Positions 8,575-17,537 of a stretch of 64,000 nucleotides of DNA are shown piece after piece. The position numbers were made by a program, and so were the translations under genes. The notes under the pieces were generated by a model. It did not search any database. It saw only the letters and a program-made list of their open reading frames with translations, and was not told where the DNA came from. Where the stretch lies: the NCBI RefSeq assembly GCF_001571365.1, contig NZ_BCTQ01000027.1, positions 1-64,000 of the forward strand. The letters run 5' to 3'. Source of the DNA: Achromobacter denitrificans NBRC 15125. Its GTDB lineage: Bacteria; Pseudomonadota; Gammaproteobacteria; Burkholderiales; Burkholderiaceae_B. How positions within the stretch are numbered: position 1 is the stretch's first letter; every line of letters starts with the position of its first letter.

Positions 8575-9342
8575 ATGAAGGGACTGCAAGACAAGGTTGT
8601 GATCGTTACGGGCGGCAGCGGCGGCATCGGCGCGGCGCTGTGTGAGCGTTTTGCCGAGGAAGGCGCGAAGGTCGCCATCTTCGACCTGAACGCGGAAGGC
8701 GCGGGGCAGGTCGCTGCGCGCATCCAGGAAAAGGGCGGGCAGGCGACCGCGTATCGCGTCGACATTACCGACTACGCCGGGATTGCCGCGGCGGTCACGC
8801 AGGTGGAGGGTGAACAGGGACCGGTCGACGTGCTGGTCAACAATGCGGGCTGGGACCATGCCGCGCGCTTCCTCGATACCGAGCCGGCGCTGTGGGACAA
8901 GATCATCAACATCAATCTGAAAGGTCCGATCAACCTGCACCATGCGGTGCTCAAGGGCATGGTCGCGCGGGGCAGGGGACGCGTGGTCAACATCGCTTCC
9001 GACGCCGGTCGCGTCGGTTCGTCCGGGGAATCGGTGTACTCGGCCTGCAAGGGCGGAATCATCGCCTTTACCAAGACCATGGCACGCGAGGTCGCCCGCA
9101 AGCAGATCAACGTGAACGTGGTTTGCCCCGGTCCGACCGATACGCCGCTGTTTCGCGATTTTGCCGGCGAAGGCGAGAGCGGCGCCAAGCTGCGCAACGC
9201 GTTGGAAAAGGCTATTCCGTTCGGCCGCCTGGGCCAGCCTGGCGACGTCGTCGGCGCGGTGTGCTTCCTGGCATCGGACGATGCCGCATTCATTACCGGC
9301 CAGGTCGTCTCTGTGTCGGGCGGGTTGACCATGGCGGGCTAG
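8575..9342 (+). CDS. BadH-like 2-hydroxycyclohexanecarboxyl-CoA dehydrogenase (SDR)
   Basis: A 255-residue short-chain dehydrogenase. The NAD site is TGGSGGIGAALC and the catalytic residues are Ser142, Tyr155 and Lys159 (SVYSACKGG). Stretches such as NIASDAGRVGSSGE, VVCPGPTDTPL and the C-terminal VSVSGGLTMAG match what is known of BadH from alicyclic acid degradation in Rhodopseudomonas. Oxidation of a beta-hydroxyacyl-CoA to the keto form is the expected reaction. CAGGAGAAAAATC precedes the start. This gene is the main pointer to an alicyclic or BadH-type substrate for the locus. Confidence 0.88.
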   Translation: MKGLQDKVVIVTGGSGGIGAALCERFAEEGAKVAIFDLNAEGAGQVAARIQEKGGQATAYRVDITDYAGIAAAVTQVEGEQGPVDVLVNNAGWDHAARFLDTEPALWDKIININLKGPINLHHAVLKGMVARGRGRVVNIASDAGRVGSSGESVYSACKGGIIAFTKTMAREVARKQINVNVVCPGPTDTPLFRDFAGEGESGAKLRNALEKAIPFGRLGQPGDVVGAVCFLASDDAAFITGQVVSVSGGLTMAG

Positions 9343-9402
9343 ATCCCGCCAGTAGAACAGGGCGCGCCGCGCCCGTTGTCCAAAGGCAGACAGGAGACAA
9401 GC

Positions 9403-10452
9403 ATGATTCACTGCAAGCAATCCCGCATTGCGAGCGGTTCGCGCACGGCCGATGGCGGCCATCGCGGATTCGCGAGGCTGGCCCGCGTCGCGGGCGCGGC
9501 CGCCCTGGCGGTCGTAGCCGGCGTAACATCGCCGGCCGCCATGGCCCAGGAAATCTATCCATCCAAACCCGTCAAGATCGTCCTGGGATTCTCCGCCGGC
9601 GGCGGGACCGACGCGATCGCGCGCGCGCTGGCAAAGCACATGGCTGGCACGCTGGGCGCGAACGTGCTGATCGATAACAAGCCCGGCGCCAATGGAAACA
9701 TCGCCGCCGAGGAAGTCAGCCGGGCGCCCGGCGATGGCTACACCCTGCTGTACAACACGTCGTCCATTGCGTCGAGTCCCGCGCTGTACAGCAAGCGCCT
9801 GTCCTACGACGTGACCAAGGATTTGACGCCGGTCGCGCTGACGGCAAGCTTGCCGATCGTGCTTGTGGTGCCGGCCAAGTCGCCCTTCAAGACCGTGGAA
9901 GAACTGGTGGCCTATGCCAAGGCGAATCCCGGCAAGCTCAACTACGCGTCGGCGGGAAACGGCAACGTGACGCACCTGGCTTCGCTGTCGTTCGAGGATG
10001 CCGTCGGCATCAAGGGCATGCACATTCCCTATAAGGGCGAGGCGCCCGCGCTCGTCGATCTGATGGCCGGGATGGTCGACTATTACTTCGCGACTTCGGC
10101 GGGGGCGATCCCGGCTGTCAAGTCGGGACGCCTGAGGGCCCTGGCGGTTGCCACGAAAAAGCCGCTGGATACCCTGCCCGGCGTGCCCACGCTGGATGCG
10201 ACAGTGGCCAAGGGGCTGGAGATGTCGGCGTGGTCGGGGATGATGGCGCCCGCGGGAACGTCGCCGGCCATCGTCGCCAAGCTCAATGGCGCGGTCGAAA
10301 AGGCGTTGGGCGACAAGGAAGTGCAGGCGTACTTCGCCAACCAGAGCGCCCAGGCGTCGTCGTCCACGCCCGAGGAATATGGCGCGTTCCTCGGCAGGGA
10401 GATAGACGCATTGGCCAAGGTCATCAAGAAGGCGGGCGTGACGCTCGATTGA
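9403..10452 (+). CDS. Bug-family tripartite tricarboxylate transporter receptor (second copy in locus)
   Basis: A 349-residue periplasmic receptor with a long signal region whose cleavage is likely after SPAAMAQ near residue 48. Bug motifs are KPVKIVLGFSAGGGTDAIAR, IDNKPGANGNIAAEE and LNYASAGNGNVTHLASL. The start was placed at 9403 behind CAGGAGACAAGC. It ends the right-reading operon and is followed by a strong terminator. It shares motifs with the receptor at 4496 but is clearly not a recent copy. Two receptors in one regulon may bind different acids. No TctAB membrane pair is present. Confidence 0.92.
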   Translation: MIHCKQSRIASGSRTADGGHRGFARLARVAGAAALAVVAGVTSPAAMAQEIYPSKPVKIVLGFSAGGGTDAIARALAKHMAGTLGANVLIDNKPGANGNIAAEEVSRAPGDGYTLLYNTSSIASSPALYSKRLSYDVTKDLTPVALTASLPIVLVVPAKSPFKTVEELVAYAKANPGKLNYASAGNGNVTHLASLSFEDAVGIKGMHIPYKGEAPALVDLMAGMVDYYFATSAGAIPAVKSGRLRALAVATKKPLDTLPGVPTLDATVAKGLEMSAWSGMMAPAGTSPAIVAKLNGAVEKALGDKEVQAYFANQSAQASSSTPEEYGAFLGREIDALAKVIKKAGVTLD

Positions 10453-10477
10453 ATCCGGGCCGGACGTAGCGAGAGCG

Positions 10478-10511
10478 GGCGGCAATGCATGGAGCATTGC
10501 CGCCTTTTTTT
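10478..10511 (+). terminator. Rho-independent terminator of the CoA-transferase operon
   Basis: A perfect 11-bp stem, GGCGGCAATGC with its complement, closes a 5-base loop and is followed by seven T residues (10505-10511). It lies 25 bases after the Bug stop codon and works in the rightward direction only. The facing AcuI-like gene ends at 10522. Confidence 0.93.
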
Positions 10512-10521
10512 CCTCCGGATT

Positions 10522-11538
10522 TCAGGCCGGCATTTCCACGATGGTCCTGCCCCAGGACTGGCCGTCAAGCATGCGTTGCAGCTGCCCGGCCAGCCCGTCG
10601 AGCGATATGGTCTTGACCTGCTCCAGCGTGTGCTGCGGCTTGAGGTCGCCGGCAAGCCGTCCCCACAGCTCGGCCTCCAGATCCAGGTAATAGGTAAGGT
10701 TCACGCCGATGAGACGCACGCCGCGCAGGATGAACGGCAGCACGTTGGTGGACAGGTCGTTGCCCGCCACGTTGCCGAAGCTGGCCACGCATCCCCGTGG
10801 CATCGTGGATCGCAGCATCAGGTCGAGATGCCGGCCGCCGAGTGTATCCAGTCCGGCAGCCCACCGGGCCGGCTCCAGCGGTTTGCCCTGGTCGGTCAGG
10901 TCCGCGACGCCCAGGACGGCGTGGGCTCCCAGGGCTTGCAGATAAGCCGCCTGGCCGGGTTTGGAACTGACCGCGGAGACCCGGTATTGCAGGCGCGACA
11001 ACATTTCGATGGCCATGCTGGAGACCGCGCCCGTCGCCCCGTTGGCGAGGACCTCCCCATGGCCGGGGCGGCAGCCGGCCTCCTGCAGCAGGTGAACGGC
11101 GAGCGCGGCTGTATAGCCGGCGATTCCGAGCGTGGCGGCGTCCCGCAATGCGAGTCCACCGGGCAGCTTGATGACCCAGTCGGCGGGCACGCGCAGATAC
11201 TCCGAGAATCCGCCGTCGTGGTCCACGCCGAATCCGCGCCCCAGCACGGCGACTTCGTCGCCTTCCCGGAATCGGTTGTCGCTGGACGCCACGACCCATC
11301 CGGAGGCGTCGCTGCCCGCGACGCGGGGAAACTTCCGGATGACTTTGCCATGTTCGGTCGTGGCCAGCGCATCCTTGTAGTTGATCCCGGCATACGCCGT
11401 GCGTACGACCACATCGCCTGGCGAAAGCGCGTCCAGGGTCAGGCGTGTAACGCCCGAGGTCATGGGGCCGTCGCGCCGGATCTGGAAGGCCCTGAATGCG
11501 CGGTTGCCGGGGGTGCCGCCCTTGGGTGCCAATTGCAT
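10522..11538 (-). CDS. AcuI/YhdH-like NADPH-dependent acyl-CoA reductase (MDR family)
   Basis: A 338-residue zinc-free medium-chain dehydrogenase/reductase. The N-terminal domain contains YAGINYKDALATT and the nucleotide domain contains VLANGATGAVSSMAIEMLSRL. These features, with GVNLTYYLD near the C-terminus, resemble acrylyl-CoA reductases AcuI and YhdH. The expected reaction is NADPH-dependent reduction of a short enoyl-CoA. The start at 11538 is preceded by AAGGAGAACGTC; the frame is open ten codons further upstream without a site. It is divergent from the IclR regulator, with a candidate operator between them. Confidence 0.85.
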   Translation of the reverse strand: MQLAPKGGTPGNRAFRAFQIRRDGPMTSGVTRLTLDALSPGDVVVRTAYAGINYKDALATTEHGKVIRKFPRVAGSDASGWVVASSDNRFREGDEVAVLGRGFGVDHDGGFSEYLRVPADWVIKLPGGLALRDAATLGIAGYTAALAVHLLQEAGCRPGHGEVLANGATGAVSSMAIEMLSRLQYRVSAVSSKPGQAAYLQALGAHAVLGVADLTDQGKPLEPARWAAGLDTLGGRHLDLMLRSTMPRGCVASFGNVAGNDLSTNVLPFILRGVRLIGVNLTYYLDLEAELWGRLAGDLKPQHTLEQVKTISLDGLAGQLQRMLDGQSWGRTIVEMPA

Positions 11539-11607
11539 GACGTTCTCCTTGCTGTTGTTGTATTTCATCGTTGCGTGGGTTCAAGCCCCAGAGGGTTTGC
11601 AGGTATC

Positions 11608-11623
11608 ATTCGAGAATATGAAC
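11608..11623. promoter_or_regulatory. Candidate operator in the AcuI-like/IclR divergent promoter (site D)
   Basis: ATTCGA-GAAT-ATGAAC resembles the right half of sites A to C (RTTCAY-N4-ATGAAC) with two mismatches in the left half-site. It lies 40 bases before the chosen IclR start and 70 bases before the AcuI-like start. No clear -10 box was found at the spacing seen at the other sites, so this copy is the weakest. Confidence 0.45.
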
Positions 11624-11662
11624 GCAGTGCAGATGCGCTGCTACAGGCGAATCTCCCCATTC

Positions 11663-12454
11663 ATGAAAACCCGATCCGAAACGAATTCCGCCACTTCCGA
11701 GCCTCGCTCCTTGCTGCGGATCCTCGGCATCTTTGAAGTGCTGGCGCGAGGCGCCGGCGGCGCCACGCTCGCCGAGCTGAGCAGCGAACTCGAAGCTCCC
11801 AAGAGCAGCCTGTTGCTGTTGCTCAGGCCGCTGGTGGCGCACAAGTATCTGACGCATGCTTCGGGGCGCTATGAACTGGGGCCGTCCATCTTCCAGCTGT
11901 CGGCCGAGGTCCTGGCCAGCGCGGGCGTCACCAAGATCCTGCGGCCTTATGTCGAGGAACTGGCGGCGCGTTGCGAGGAAAGCGTTTTCCTGGCATTGAT
12001 CGACAAGGAAGCAAAGACGGTTACCTATATCGATGGCATCGACAGCAAGCAACCGGTCCGGTACTCGGTGCCGATCGGCACGAAGCGGCCGCTGCACGTG
12101 TCGGCTGCGGGCAAGCTGTTGTTCGCGTTTCAGGACCTGGCTTGGCAAAAAAAGTACCTCAAGACCGCAAAACTCAAGCCCCTTACCGGCAAGCCCCTGC
12201 CGGACAAGGAGTCTTTCGAGGCGCAGTTGCAGGAAATACGCGCTTCCGGCATCGCCGTGAGCATGGGCGAGGCGGTGGCTGGAGCGTCCGGCATCGCCGC
12301 GCCGATTGTCAAGGCCGACGGCACGGCCAGCTACGCGCTGATGATCGCGGCACCTAGCGACCGTTTCGTGCAGTCCTTGCCTGCCTTGCGTGAGCTGTTG
12401 CAGGAAGTGGCCGCCGACGCTTCCGCAACCTTACGGCACATGCCCGGAAACTGA
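11663..12454 (+). CDS. IclR family transcriptional regulator
   Basis: A 263-residue IclR protein. The winged helix occupies about residues 15-75 ([41 protein letters not shown]) and a GAF-like effector domain follows, with [15 protein letters not shown] and [21 protein letters not shown]. In-frame ATGs at 11618 and 11633 are possible, but the first lies inside operator site D and neither has a clear ribosome site; 11663 gives the usual family length. Its last 24 bases overlap the convergent racemase gene. It is the best candidate to bind the repeated operators of the locus, with autoregulation. Confidence 0.88.
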   Translation: MKTRSETNSATSEPRSLLRILGIFEVLARGAGGATLAELSSELEAPKSSLLLLLRPLVAHKYLTHASGRYELGPSIFQLSAEVLASAGVTKILRPYVEELAARCEESVFLALIDKEAKTVTYIDGIDSKQPVRYSVPIGTKRPLHVSAAGKLLFAFQDLAWQKKYLKTAKLKPLTGKPLPDKESFEAQLQEIRASGIAVSMGEAVAGASGIAAPIVKADGTASYALMIAAPSDRFVQSLPALRELLQEVAADASATLRHMPGN

Positions 12455-13594
12455 CGGGTCCGATAGCCGCAGGCACCATTGCGCATGTTCGGCGGGCGAT
12501 AACCATTGTGCCAGCGAGGATTCCATCGTGCCGGCGCTGGCAGCCTCGGGCGGCGTCGGCTTTTCCGGCGCCGTGCGCGAGAAGCGAGGGGCGGGCGCCG
12601 GCTGCATGACGCCATCCACCTCGATCAGAACTTCCCGTTCCCGCATGTGCGGATGCTCCGCGGCCTGATCCAGGGATAGCACCGGCGCCACGCATACATC
12701 CGTCGTGCCCAGCAATTCGCACCATTGCGCCTGAGTTTTCTTCCTGAAGGATTCAGCCAGGATGGTCCTGGCCCGTGGCCAGCCGTCTCGATCGGCCTGG
12801 CGGCCCAGGGACGCACGGTCCAGGCCCATGAGGTCAAGCAGCTTGTCGTGGAACTTCCGTTCCAGCGGCGCGACCGAAATCCACTTTCCATCCGCGCATT
12901 CGTACACGTCGTAAAAATAGGCGCCCGAATCCAGCAGGTTGTGGCCCCGCCTGTCATCCCAGAGGCCGGCCGCATGCAGGCCGAACAGGGATGTCGCGAG
13001 CGAGGCGGTGCCGTCCACGATGGCGGCATCGACGACCTGGCCGTCTCCCGACCGGGCGGCTTCAATGATGGCCGCCAGCACGCCCAACGCCAGGTACAGC
13101 GCGCCGCCGCCGAAATCTCCGACCAGATTCAGCGGCGGCGTTGGCGGCTGGCCTTCGCGGCCCATGGCATGCAGCGCGCCGGTGAGGCCGATGTAATTGA
13201 GATCGTGGCCCGCGACCTGGGCCAGTGGCCCGGTCTGGCCCCAGCCGGTCATCCGGCCATAGACCAGGCGCGGATTGCGCTCCAGGCAGGGCTCCGGACC
13301 GAGTCCCAGGCGTTCCATCACGCCGGGGCGGAAGCCTTCGATCAAGGCGTCGGCGCCCTCGACGAGGCGCAGGACCAGATCCCGCGCTGTCGCGTTCTTG
13401 AGGTCCAGGGCGATGGCCTTCCGGTTGCGCAGCAGCAGGTTGAACTTCAGCGGGCGTTCTATGCCCAGCGAGGGAGGTTCCGGCCGGTCTATGCGCAGCA
13501 CGGTGGCGCCCAGGTCCGCCAGCAGCATGGCGGCCATCGGGCAAGGGCCTATGCCCGCGAATTCGATGATCTTGATGCCCTGGAGCGGACCCAT
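12431..13594 (-). CDS. Alpha-methylacyl-CoA racemase (CaiB/BaiF superfamily)
   Basis: A 387-residue family III CoA-transferase fold protein of the racemase branch. The motifs are [34 protein letters not shown] and [20 protein letters not shown]. The residues corresponding to the mycobacterial MCR acid/base pair are His130 and Asp160, with Glu232 at the third position, all present. It would interconvert 2R- and 2S-methylacyl-CoA, implying a methyl-branched substrate or intermediate. ATG 13594 is favoured over the adjacent GTG 13597 because GGGAGA has better spacing to it. The ATG shares one base with the thioesterase stop. Confidence 0.9.
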   Translation of the reverse strand: MGPLQGIKIIEFAGIGPCPMAAMLLADLGATVLRIDRPEPPSLGIERPLKFNLLLRNRKAIALDLKNATARDLVLRLVEGADALIEGFRPGVMERLGLGPEPCLERNPRLVYGRMTGWGQTGPLAQVAGHDLNYIGLTGALHAMGREGQPPTPPLNLVGDFGGGALYLALGVLAAIIEAARSGDGQVVDAAIVDGTASLATSLFGLHAAGLWDDRRGHNLLDSGAYFYDVYECADGKWISVAPLERKFHDKLLDLMGLDRASLGRQADRDGWPRARTILAESFRKKTQAQWCELLGTTDVCVAPVLSLDQAAEHPHMREREVLIEVDGVMQPAPAPRFSRTAPEKPTPPEAASAGTMESSLAQWLSPAEHAQWCLRLSDPSVSGHVP

Positions 13595-14055
13595 CACGCT
13601 TCTCCCTGGTTGGCGGGAGCCGCCCCGGCGGCGGGCACCGGGTTGGCAGGCGCCGGGACGAGGTAGAGCGCGCGGCCGCTGGCGATGAGATTGCCCTCCA
13701 TATCCAGCACGCGCGCATGCGCGGTTGCGAAACGCTTGCCCAGGTGTATGACCTGGCCCTCGGCGCGCAAGTCGCCCGGCTTGGCCATGCGGTGGAAGTC
13801 CACGTGCATGTCTATCGTGGGGACGGGGACGCCGACCTTGAGAGCGACCGCGTAGTCGCCGGCAGCATCAATCAGCGTGGCCAGAATGCCACCATGCGTC
13901 GAACGGACGTCCGGATTCGAGATGAGTTCCTCGCGCCATCGGATGCCGAGCACGATGCCGTCGTCATCGGCCTGAAGCACTGACATGCCCAGCCAGCGGT
14001 TCAATGGACTGCGGTTGACGAAGCGGCTTGCCTCTGTGAATGCGGTGGAACTCAT
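13594..14055 (-). CDS. PaaI-type hotdog thioesterase
   Basis: A 153-residue hotdog-fold acyl-CoA thioesterase. The active-site helix is [18 protein letters not shown], where the Asp in the helix and the upstream Asn (ISNPDV) are the usual catalytic or binding residues. The strand [16 protein letters not shown] follows. It would release free acid from a CoA ester, perhaps relieving CoA sequestration. TGAGGCC precedes the start. It is the first gene of a two-gene left-reading operon with the racemase, driven from site C. Confidence 0.85.
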   Translation of the reverse strand: MSSTAFTEASRFVNRSPLNRWLGMSVLQADDDGIVLGIRWREELISNPDVRSTHGGILATLIDAAGDYAVALKVGVPVPTIDMHVDFHRMAKPGDLRAEGQVIHLGKRFATAHARVLDMEGNLIASGRALYLVPAPANPVPAAGAAPANQGEA

Positions 14056-14110
14056 AAGGCCTCATGTGGCTGGGGTTGCCCGGCGACCTTCGGCCGCTTT
14101 CGTTAGTGCT

Positions 14111-14166
14111 GTTCATAATAATGAACGACATTCATAAATATACTAACCGGGAATTCGAGATGTCAA
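14111..14166 (-). promoter_or_regulatory. Promoter plus operator upstream of thioesterase-racemase operon (site C)
   Basis: Read leftward, a perfect TTGACA (14166-14161), 18 bases and TATATT (14142-14137) form the promoter. One base later comes ATGAAT-GTC-GTTCAT-TATT-ATGAAC (14135-14111), the same half-site series as sites A and B in the same position relative to the -10 box. The pair GTTCAT/ATGAAC at 14111-14126 is a perfect inverted repeat. Confidence 0.72.
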
Positions 14167-14472
14167 GGCTGCTGCCGCCGAGCTGTCTGTGCCGCCGTCA
14201 CCTTCAGCCTGCGTTGCCGGGCGGATGAACGGGAGCTCGCCGCATCCGTGAATCGTGCAGCAGCGGGCGGGCAGCTGCGAACTTGAACCGGGTCCAGCCC
14301 GCGGCACGGGCAAAGCATGAGAACCGTCCCGATCAGGCGTGGTTTTCGGTGTTCGGTGGGGGATTTCAGCCGGATTCCTTCAATTCCTGTGAAAATACCA
14401 ACTTCCAGGGATATCCGGCTTTCTCGGACTGATTCACAGTTCAGCCTGGGCAATGCCGCTCGCTCTTTTCCT
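14167..14472. other. Spacer without recognised gene
   Basis: About 300 bases between site C and the response-regulator start. One frame stays open from 14317 into the response regulator, but the translated leader (52 residues) looks unlike receiver-domain sequence and has no ribosome site. No terminator, repeat or convincing promoter was seen; the promoter of the two-component pair should lie here. Confidence 0.5.
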
Positions 14473-15156
14473 ATGACCGTCAACATGCTTGCTTCCGAGT
14501 CGACCCTGCCTGCACCGGTGCTGCTGGTGGAGGACGAACCCCTGATCTGCCGCCGGCTGGAAGGCTTGCTGCTCCAGCTGGGATATGCGCCCGAGGCCCT
14601 GGTGTTCGCCGCCACGCTGGCGCAGGCGCGCGCCTGTCTGGCCACCGAGCCGATCGCGCTGGCGCTGGTCGACCTGGGCCTGCCCGACGGCAACGGCACG
14701 GACCTGATCGCCGAAATGCACGCCGCCGATCCGGGCCTGGCGATCCTGGTCATTTCCGCCTGGAGCACCGAGGACGCGATCCTCGCCGCGCTGCGGGCGG
14801 GCGCGACCGGATACGTGCTCAAGGAGCGCGACGACCTGGAGGTTTCGCTGTCCATCCGCAGCGTGCTGCGGGGCGGGGCGCCCATCGACCCCTTCGTCGC
14901 CCGGCGCATCATCGAAGAACTGCGCCCCAGGCCGGCGGGGCCGGCCGAAGGCGCCACCGGCGAAACCCTCAGCCCGCGCGAAAGCCAGATCCTGCGCCTG
15001 GTGTCCGAAGGGCTGGGCAACCGCGAGATCGCCGAGGAACTCCACCTGTCGCGCTACACCGTCGAATGCCACGTCAAGCACATCTATCGCAAGCTCGCCG
15101 TTTCTTCGCGCACCCGCGCGATACACGCCGCGCGCACGCGGGGCCTGCTCGATTGA
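14473..15156 (+). CDS. LuxR/NarL-type response regulator
   Basis: A 227-residue two-domain response regulator. The receiver domain opens with PVLLVEDEPL (acidic pair Glu20/Asp21) and carries the phosphoacceptor Asp67 in ALVDLGLPDG, with VLKERD holding the conserved Lys. A GerE helix-turn-helix follows from about residue 160 (LSPRESQILRLVSEGLGNREIAEEL). It should be phosphorylated by the kinase encoded immediately downstream, whose start codon overlaps this stop codon. ATG 14473 was chosen from the receiver boundary; no strong ribosome site is visible, and 14485 is an alternative. Targets are unknown. Confidence 0.85.
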   Translation: MTVNMLASESTLPAPVLLVEDEPLICRRLEGLLLQLGYAPEALVFAATLAQARACLATEPIALALVDLGLPDGNGTDLIAEMHAADPGLAILVISAWSTEDAILAALRAGATGYVLKERDDLEVSLSIRSVLRGGAPIDPFVARRIIEELRPRPAGPAEGATGETLSPRESQILRLVSEGLGNREIAEELHLSRYTVECHVKHIYRKLAVSSRTRAIHAARTRGLLD

Positions 15157-17015
15157 GGTGGCTGGCGGTTCTGTGGCTGGCCTTCTGGCTGGCGCCCGCA
15201 TGGGCGCAGCAGGCCGAGCCCGTCTGCACGGCGCGGGTGCTCTCCCTGCACGTGGCCAAGGGCGATGCCGACGGCGCGCGGCCCCAGGCGGGGCCGTGGC
15301 AGGCGGTTACGCTGCCCGACGACTGGAGCGCCCGCTGGCCGGGCTACGGCGGCACGGCCTGGTACCGGATCGATTGGCGCAAGGACTGCCCCGAGGGGCG
15401 GGCCGGGCAAGTGGCGCTGGTGCTCGAATCGGTGGTCATGGCGGGCGAGGTATACGTCAACGATGAGCGGATCTGGCGCGACCGGCATCTGACCGAGCCG
15501 TTGTCGCGCAGCTGGAACATGCCGCGCTACTGGCTCATCCCCGACTCGCTGGTGCGAGATGGCGTGAACACGCTGTGGGTGAGAGTGGTCGGCGTGGCGG
15601 GGCAATCGCCCGGGCTGGGCCCGGTCTACCTCGGCGATCCGCTGTCGAGCCTGCAGCGATACGAGAACCTGTGGTGGAGCCACCGCACCCTGTTCACGCT
15701 CAACCTGATCGTGTCGGCCGTCCTGGGCGGGCTGTGTTTCTGCATCTGGCTGATGCGCCGCGAGCAGCGCACCTACGGCTGGTATGCGCTCATGGCCCTG
15801 TTCTGGGTGCTGTTCATCGCCAACGTGCTGGTCGTCACCCCCTGGCCCTTCGCCGACAGCGCGACTTCGGCCCGGGCCAACATCATGGCGCTGGTGCTGT
15901 ACGTGGCTTGCTTCTGCATTTTCACGTGGCGCTTCGGCGAACAGTGCCTGCCGCGTACGGAAAAGGCGCTGTGGGTGCTGACGGCGGCGCTGCTGGCGCT
16001 GATCGCCTTCGTGCCGCGGCCGTACCAGGCCGACGCGCAGCTGGCGGCGGTGCTGGTCGTGTCCGCCATTTTTTTCGCGAACTGCCTGCAGTTTCCCTTC
16101 CACGCCTGGCGCACGCGCCGGCCGGAGCACGGCATGCTGGCGGCCTGCCTGCTGGTGTTCTTCGCCGCCAGCGCCCATGACCTGCTGCGCATATTGAAGC
16201 TCATCGACAGCGACTCCTCCTACACCCCGTTCACCAGCGTGGTGGTCACGCTGTGCATGTCCGCGGTGCTGGGCCTGCGCCACGCCCACAGCGTGCGGCG
16301 CATCGAGAGCTTCAATCAGGAGCTGGCCGACGGCATCGAACAGGCGCGCACCGAACTGGCCACGACCCTGGAGCGGGAGCACACGCTGGCGCTCGCCAAC
16401 GCCCGACTGCAAGACAGGCTGCAAATCGCCCATGACCTGCACGACGGACTGGGCGGTTCGCTGGTGCGCATGATGGCCATGGTGGAGCAGGACAACGTGC
16501 CGGTGCAGCGCCCGCAGTTCCTTTCCATGCTCAAGCTCTTGCGCGACGACCTGCGCCAGACCATCGACAGCGGCTCCAGCGCCGGCATCAAGGTGCCGGC
16601 CTCGCCGCGCGAATGGATCGCGCCCCTGCGGCACCGGTTCATGCAGCTGTTCGACGAACTGGACATCCACGCCGCCTGGCGCTTTCCCGAGCAATGGCGC
16701 ACGCCGCCCAGCGCCCTGCAATGCCTGGCGCTGACCCGCCTGGTCGAAGAATCGCTGGTGAACGTGCTCAAGCACAGCCGCGCGCGACGCGTGGAGCTGG
16801 AGCTGCGCCAGCCCGAGCCGGGCCTGCTGGAGCTGAGCATCGAGGACAACGGCGTGGGCTTCGACGTGGCGGCGGTGCTGCGGGCGGGCGTCAGCGTGGG
16901 CATGCGCAGCATGCACACCCGCATCGCCCGGGTGGGCGGCAAGCTGGACGTGGCGTCGCGGCCGGGGCAGACCGTGCTGGCCGCCCGGCTGGAGCTTCGT
17001 CCGCCCCAGGGCTGA
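15153..17015 (+). CDS. Membrane sensor histidine kinase (HisKA_3, NarL/DegS type)
   Basis: A 620-residue kinase. The probable start is TTG 15153, which shares TTGA with the response-regulator stop and is followed at once by a signal sequence (RWLAVLWLAFWLAPAWA). A periplasmic jelly-roll-like domain (about 30-180) precedes six or seven membrane helices (about 185-395) and a short coiled coil. The dimerisation motif IAHDLHDGLGGSLVRMM holds phosphoacceptor His427. The ATPase domain has ESLVNVLKHS, DNGVGFD and GMRSMHTRIARVGG. The arrangement resembles 7TM-DISM sensors, which detect unknown extracellular ligands. A longer frame begins at 15066 but lies inside the regulator gene. Confidence 0.85.
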   Translation: MRWLAVLWLAFWLAPAWAQQAEPVCTARVLSLHVAKGDADGARPQAGPWQAVTLPDDWSARWPGYGGTAWYRIDWRKDCPEGRAGQVALVLESVVMAGEVYVNDERIWRDRHLTEPLSRSWNMPRYWLIPDSLVRDGVNTLWVRVVGVAGQSPGLGPVYLGDPLSSLQRYENLWWSHRTLFTLNLIVSAVLGGLCFCIWLMRREQRTYGWYALMALFWVLFIANVLVVTPWPFADSATSARANIMALVLYVACFCIFTWRFGEQCLPRTEKALWVLTAALLALIAFVPRPYQADAQLAAVLVVSAIFFANCLQFPFHAWRTRRPEHGMLAACLLVFFAASAHDLLRILKLIDSDSSYTPFTSVVVTLCMSAVLGLRHAHSVRRIESFNQELADGIEQARTELATTLEREHTLALANARLQDRLQIAHDLHDGLGGSLVRMMAMVEQDNVPVQRPQFLSMLKLLRDDLRQTIDSGSSAGIKVPASPREWIAPLRHRFMQLFDELDIHAAWRFPEQWRTPPSALQCLALTRLVEESLVNVLKHSRARRVELELRQPEPGLLELSIEDNGVGFDVAAVLRAGVSVGMRSMHTRIARVGGKLDVASRPGQTVLAARLELRPPQG

Positions 17016-17027
17016 GGCGGGGCGCGC

Positions 17028-17417
17028 CTATTTCGCCGTGTTCTCGTCGTCCACGGTCAGCCCGCCGGACTTCATGATGCGCTGGGCGATCTCTTCGGCG
17101 GACTTGCCTTCGAAACCGTGCACCCCCGCGGTAATGCGGAAGCTGTCGCCTTCCAGGGGGCCCATGACCGTGGCCGAAGACAGCAGCACGCCTTCCGAGC
17201 GCAGCTGGATGCGCTTGCCGACGCGTTCGCGGGTGAAGTCGGCAAGCGCCTTGCGGCTCTCGGGCTTCAGTTCGATCTCCACCACCCTGGCCGAGGTCGT
17301 CGGATCGGCGCTGGCCGTTGCGCGCTCCGCATGCAGGACGACCGTTTCGGCCTGCGCTGCGCAGGGCAGGAGCGCCGCCAGGGCGGCGGCGCGGAGGAAA
17401 TGACGGATAGCGGGCAT
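17028..17417 (-). CDS. Exported protein resembling the SecD periplasmic head subdomain
   Basis: A 129-residue protein with a Sec signal peptide (LRAAALAALLPCAAQAE, cleaved near residue 23). The mature part, with ELKPESRKALADFTRERVGK, GVLLSSATVMGPL and KSAEEIAQRIMKSGGL, follows the pattern of the P1 head subdomain of SecD/SecDF. No membrane helices of a translocase follow, so it is a free-standing periplasmic version of unknown role. It faces the kinase gene, ending 12 bases after that stop. Confidence 0.7.
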   Translation of the reverse strand: MPAIRHFLRAAALAALLPCAAQAETVVLHAERATASADPTTSARVVEIELKPESRKALADFTRERVGKRIQLRSEGVLLSSATVMGPLEGDSFRITAGVHGFEGKSAEEIAQRIMKSGGLTVDDENTAK

Positions 17418-17537
17418 GGAAGACTCCTTCTTGCGCGTCGGCGATTCCCCAATCCTAGCCGATGCGGCGCCCGCCGCGCCGCGGACGTTCTACTATTGCG
17501 CACCGGCTCGCGTTCGAGTCTGGCCAAGGAGATCTAC

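Noticed and set aside
8557..10497. A 646-codon open frame on the minus strand
   Set aside because: It is antisense to the BadH-like and Bug genes and crosses the terminator at 10478.
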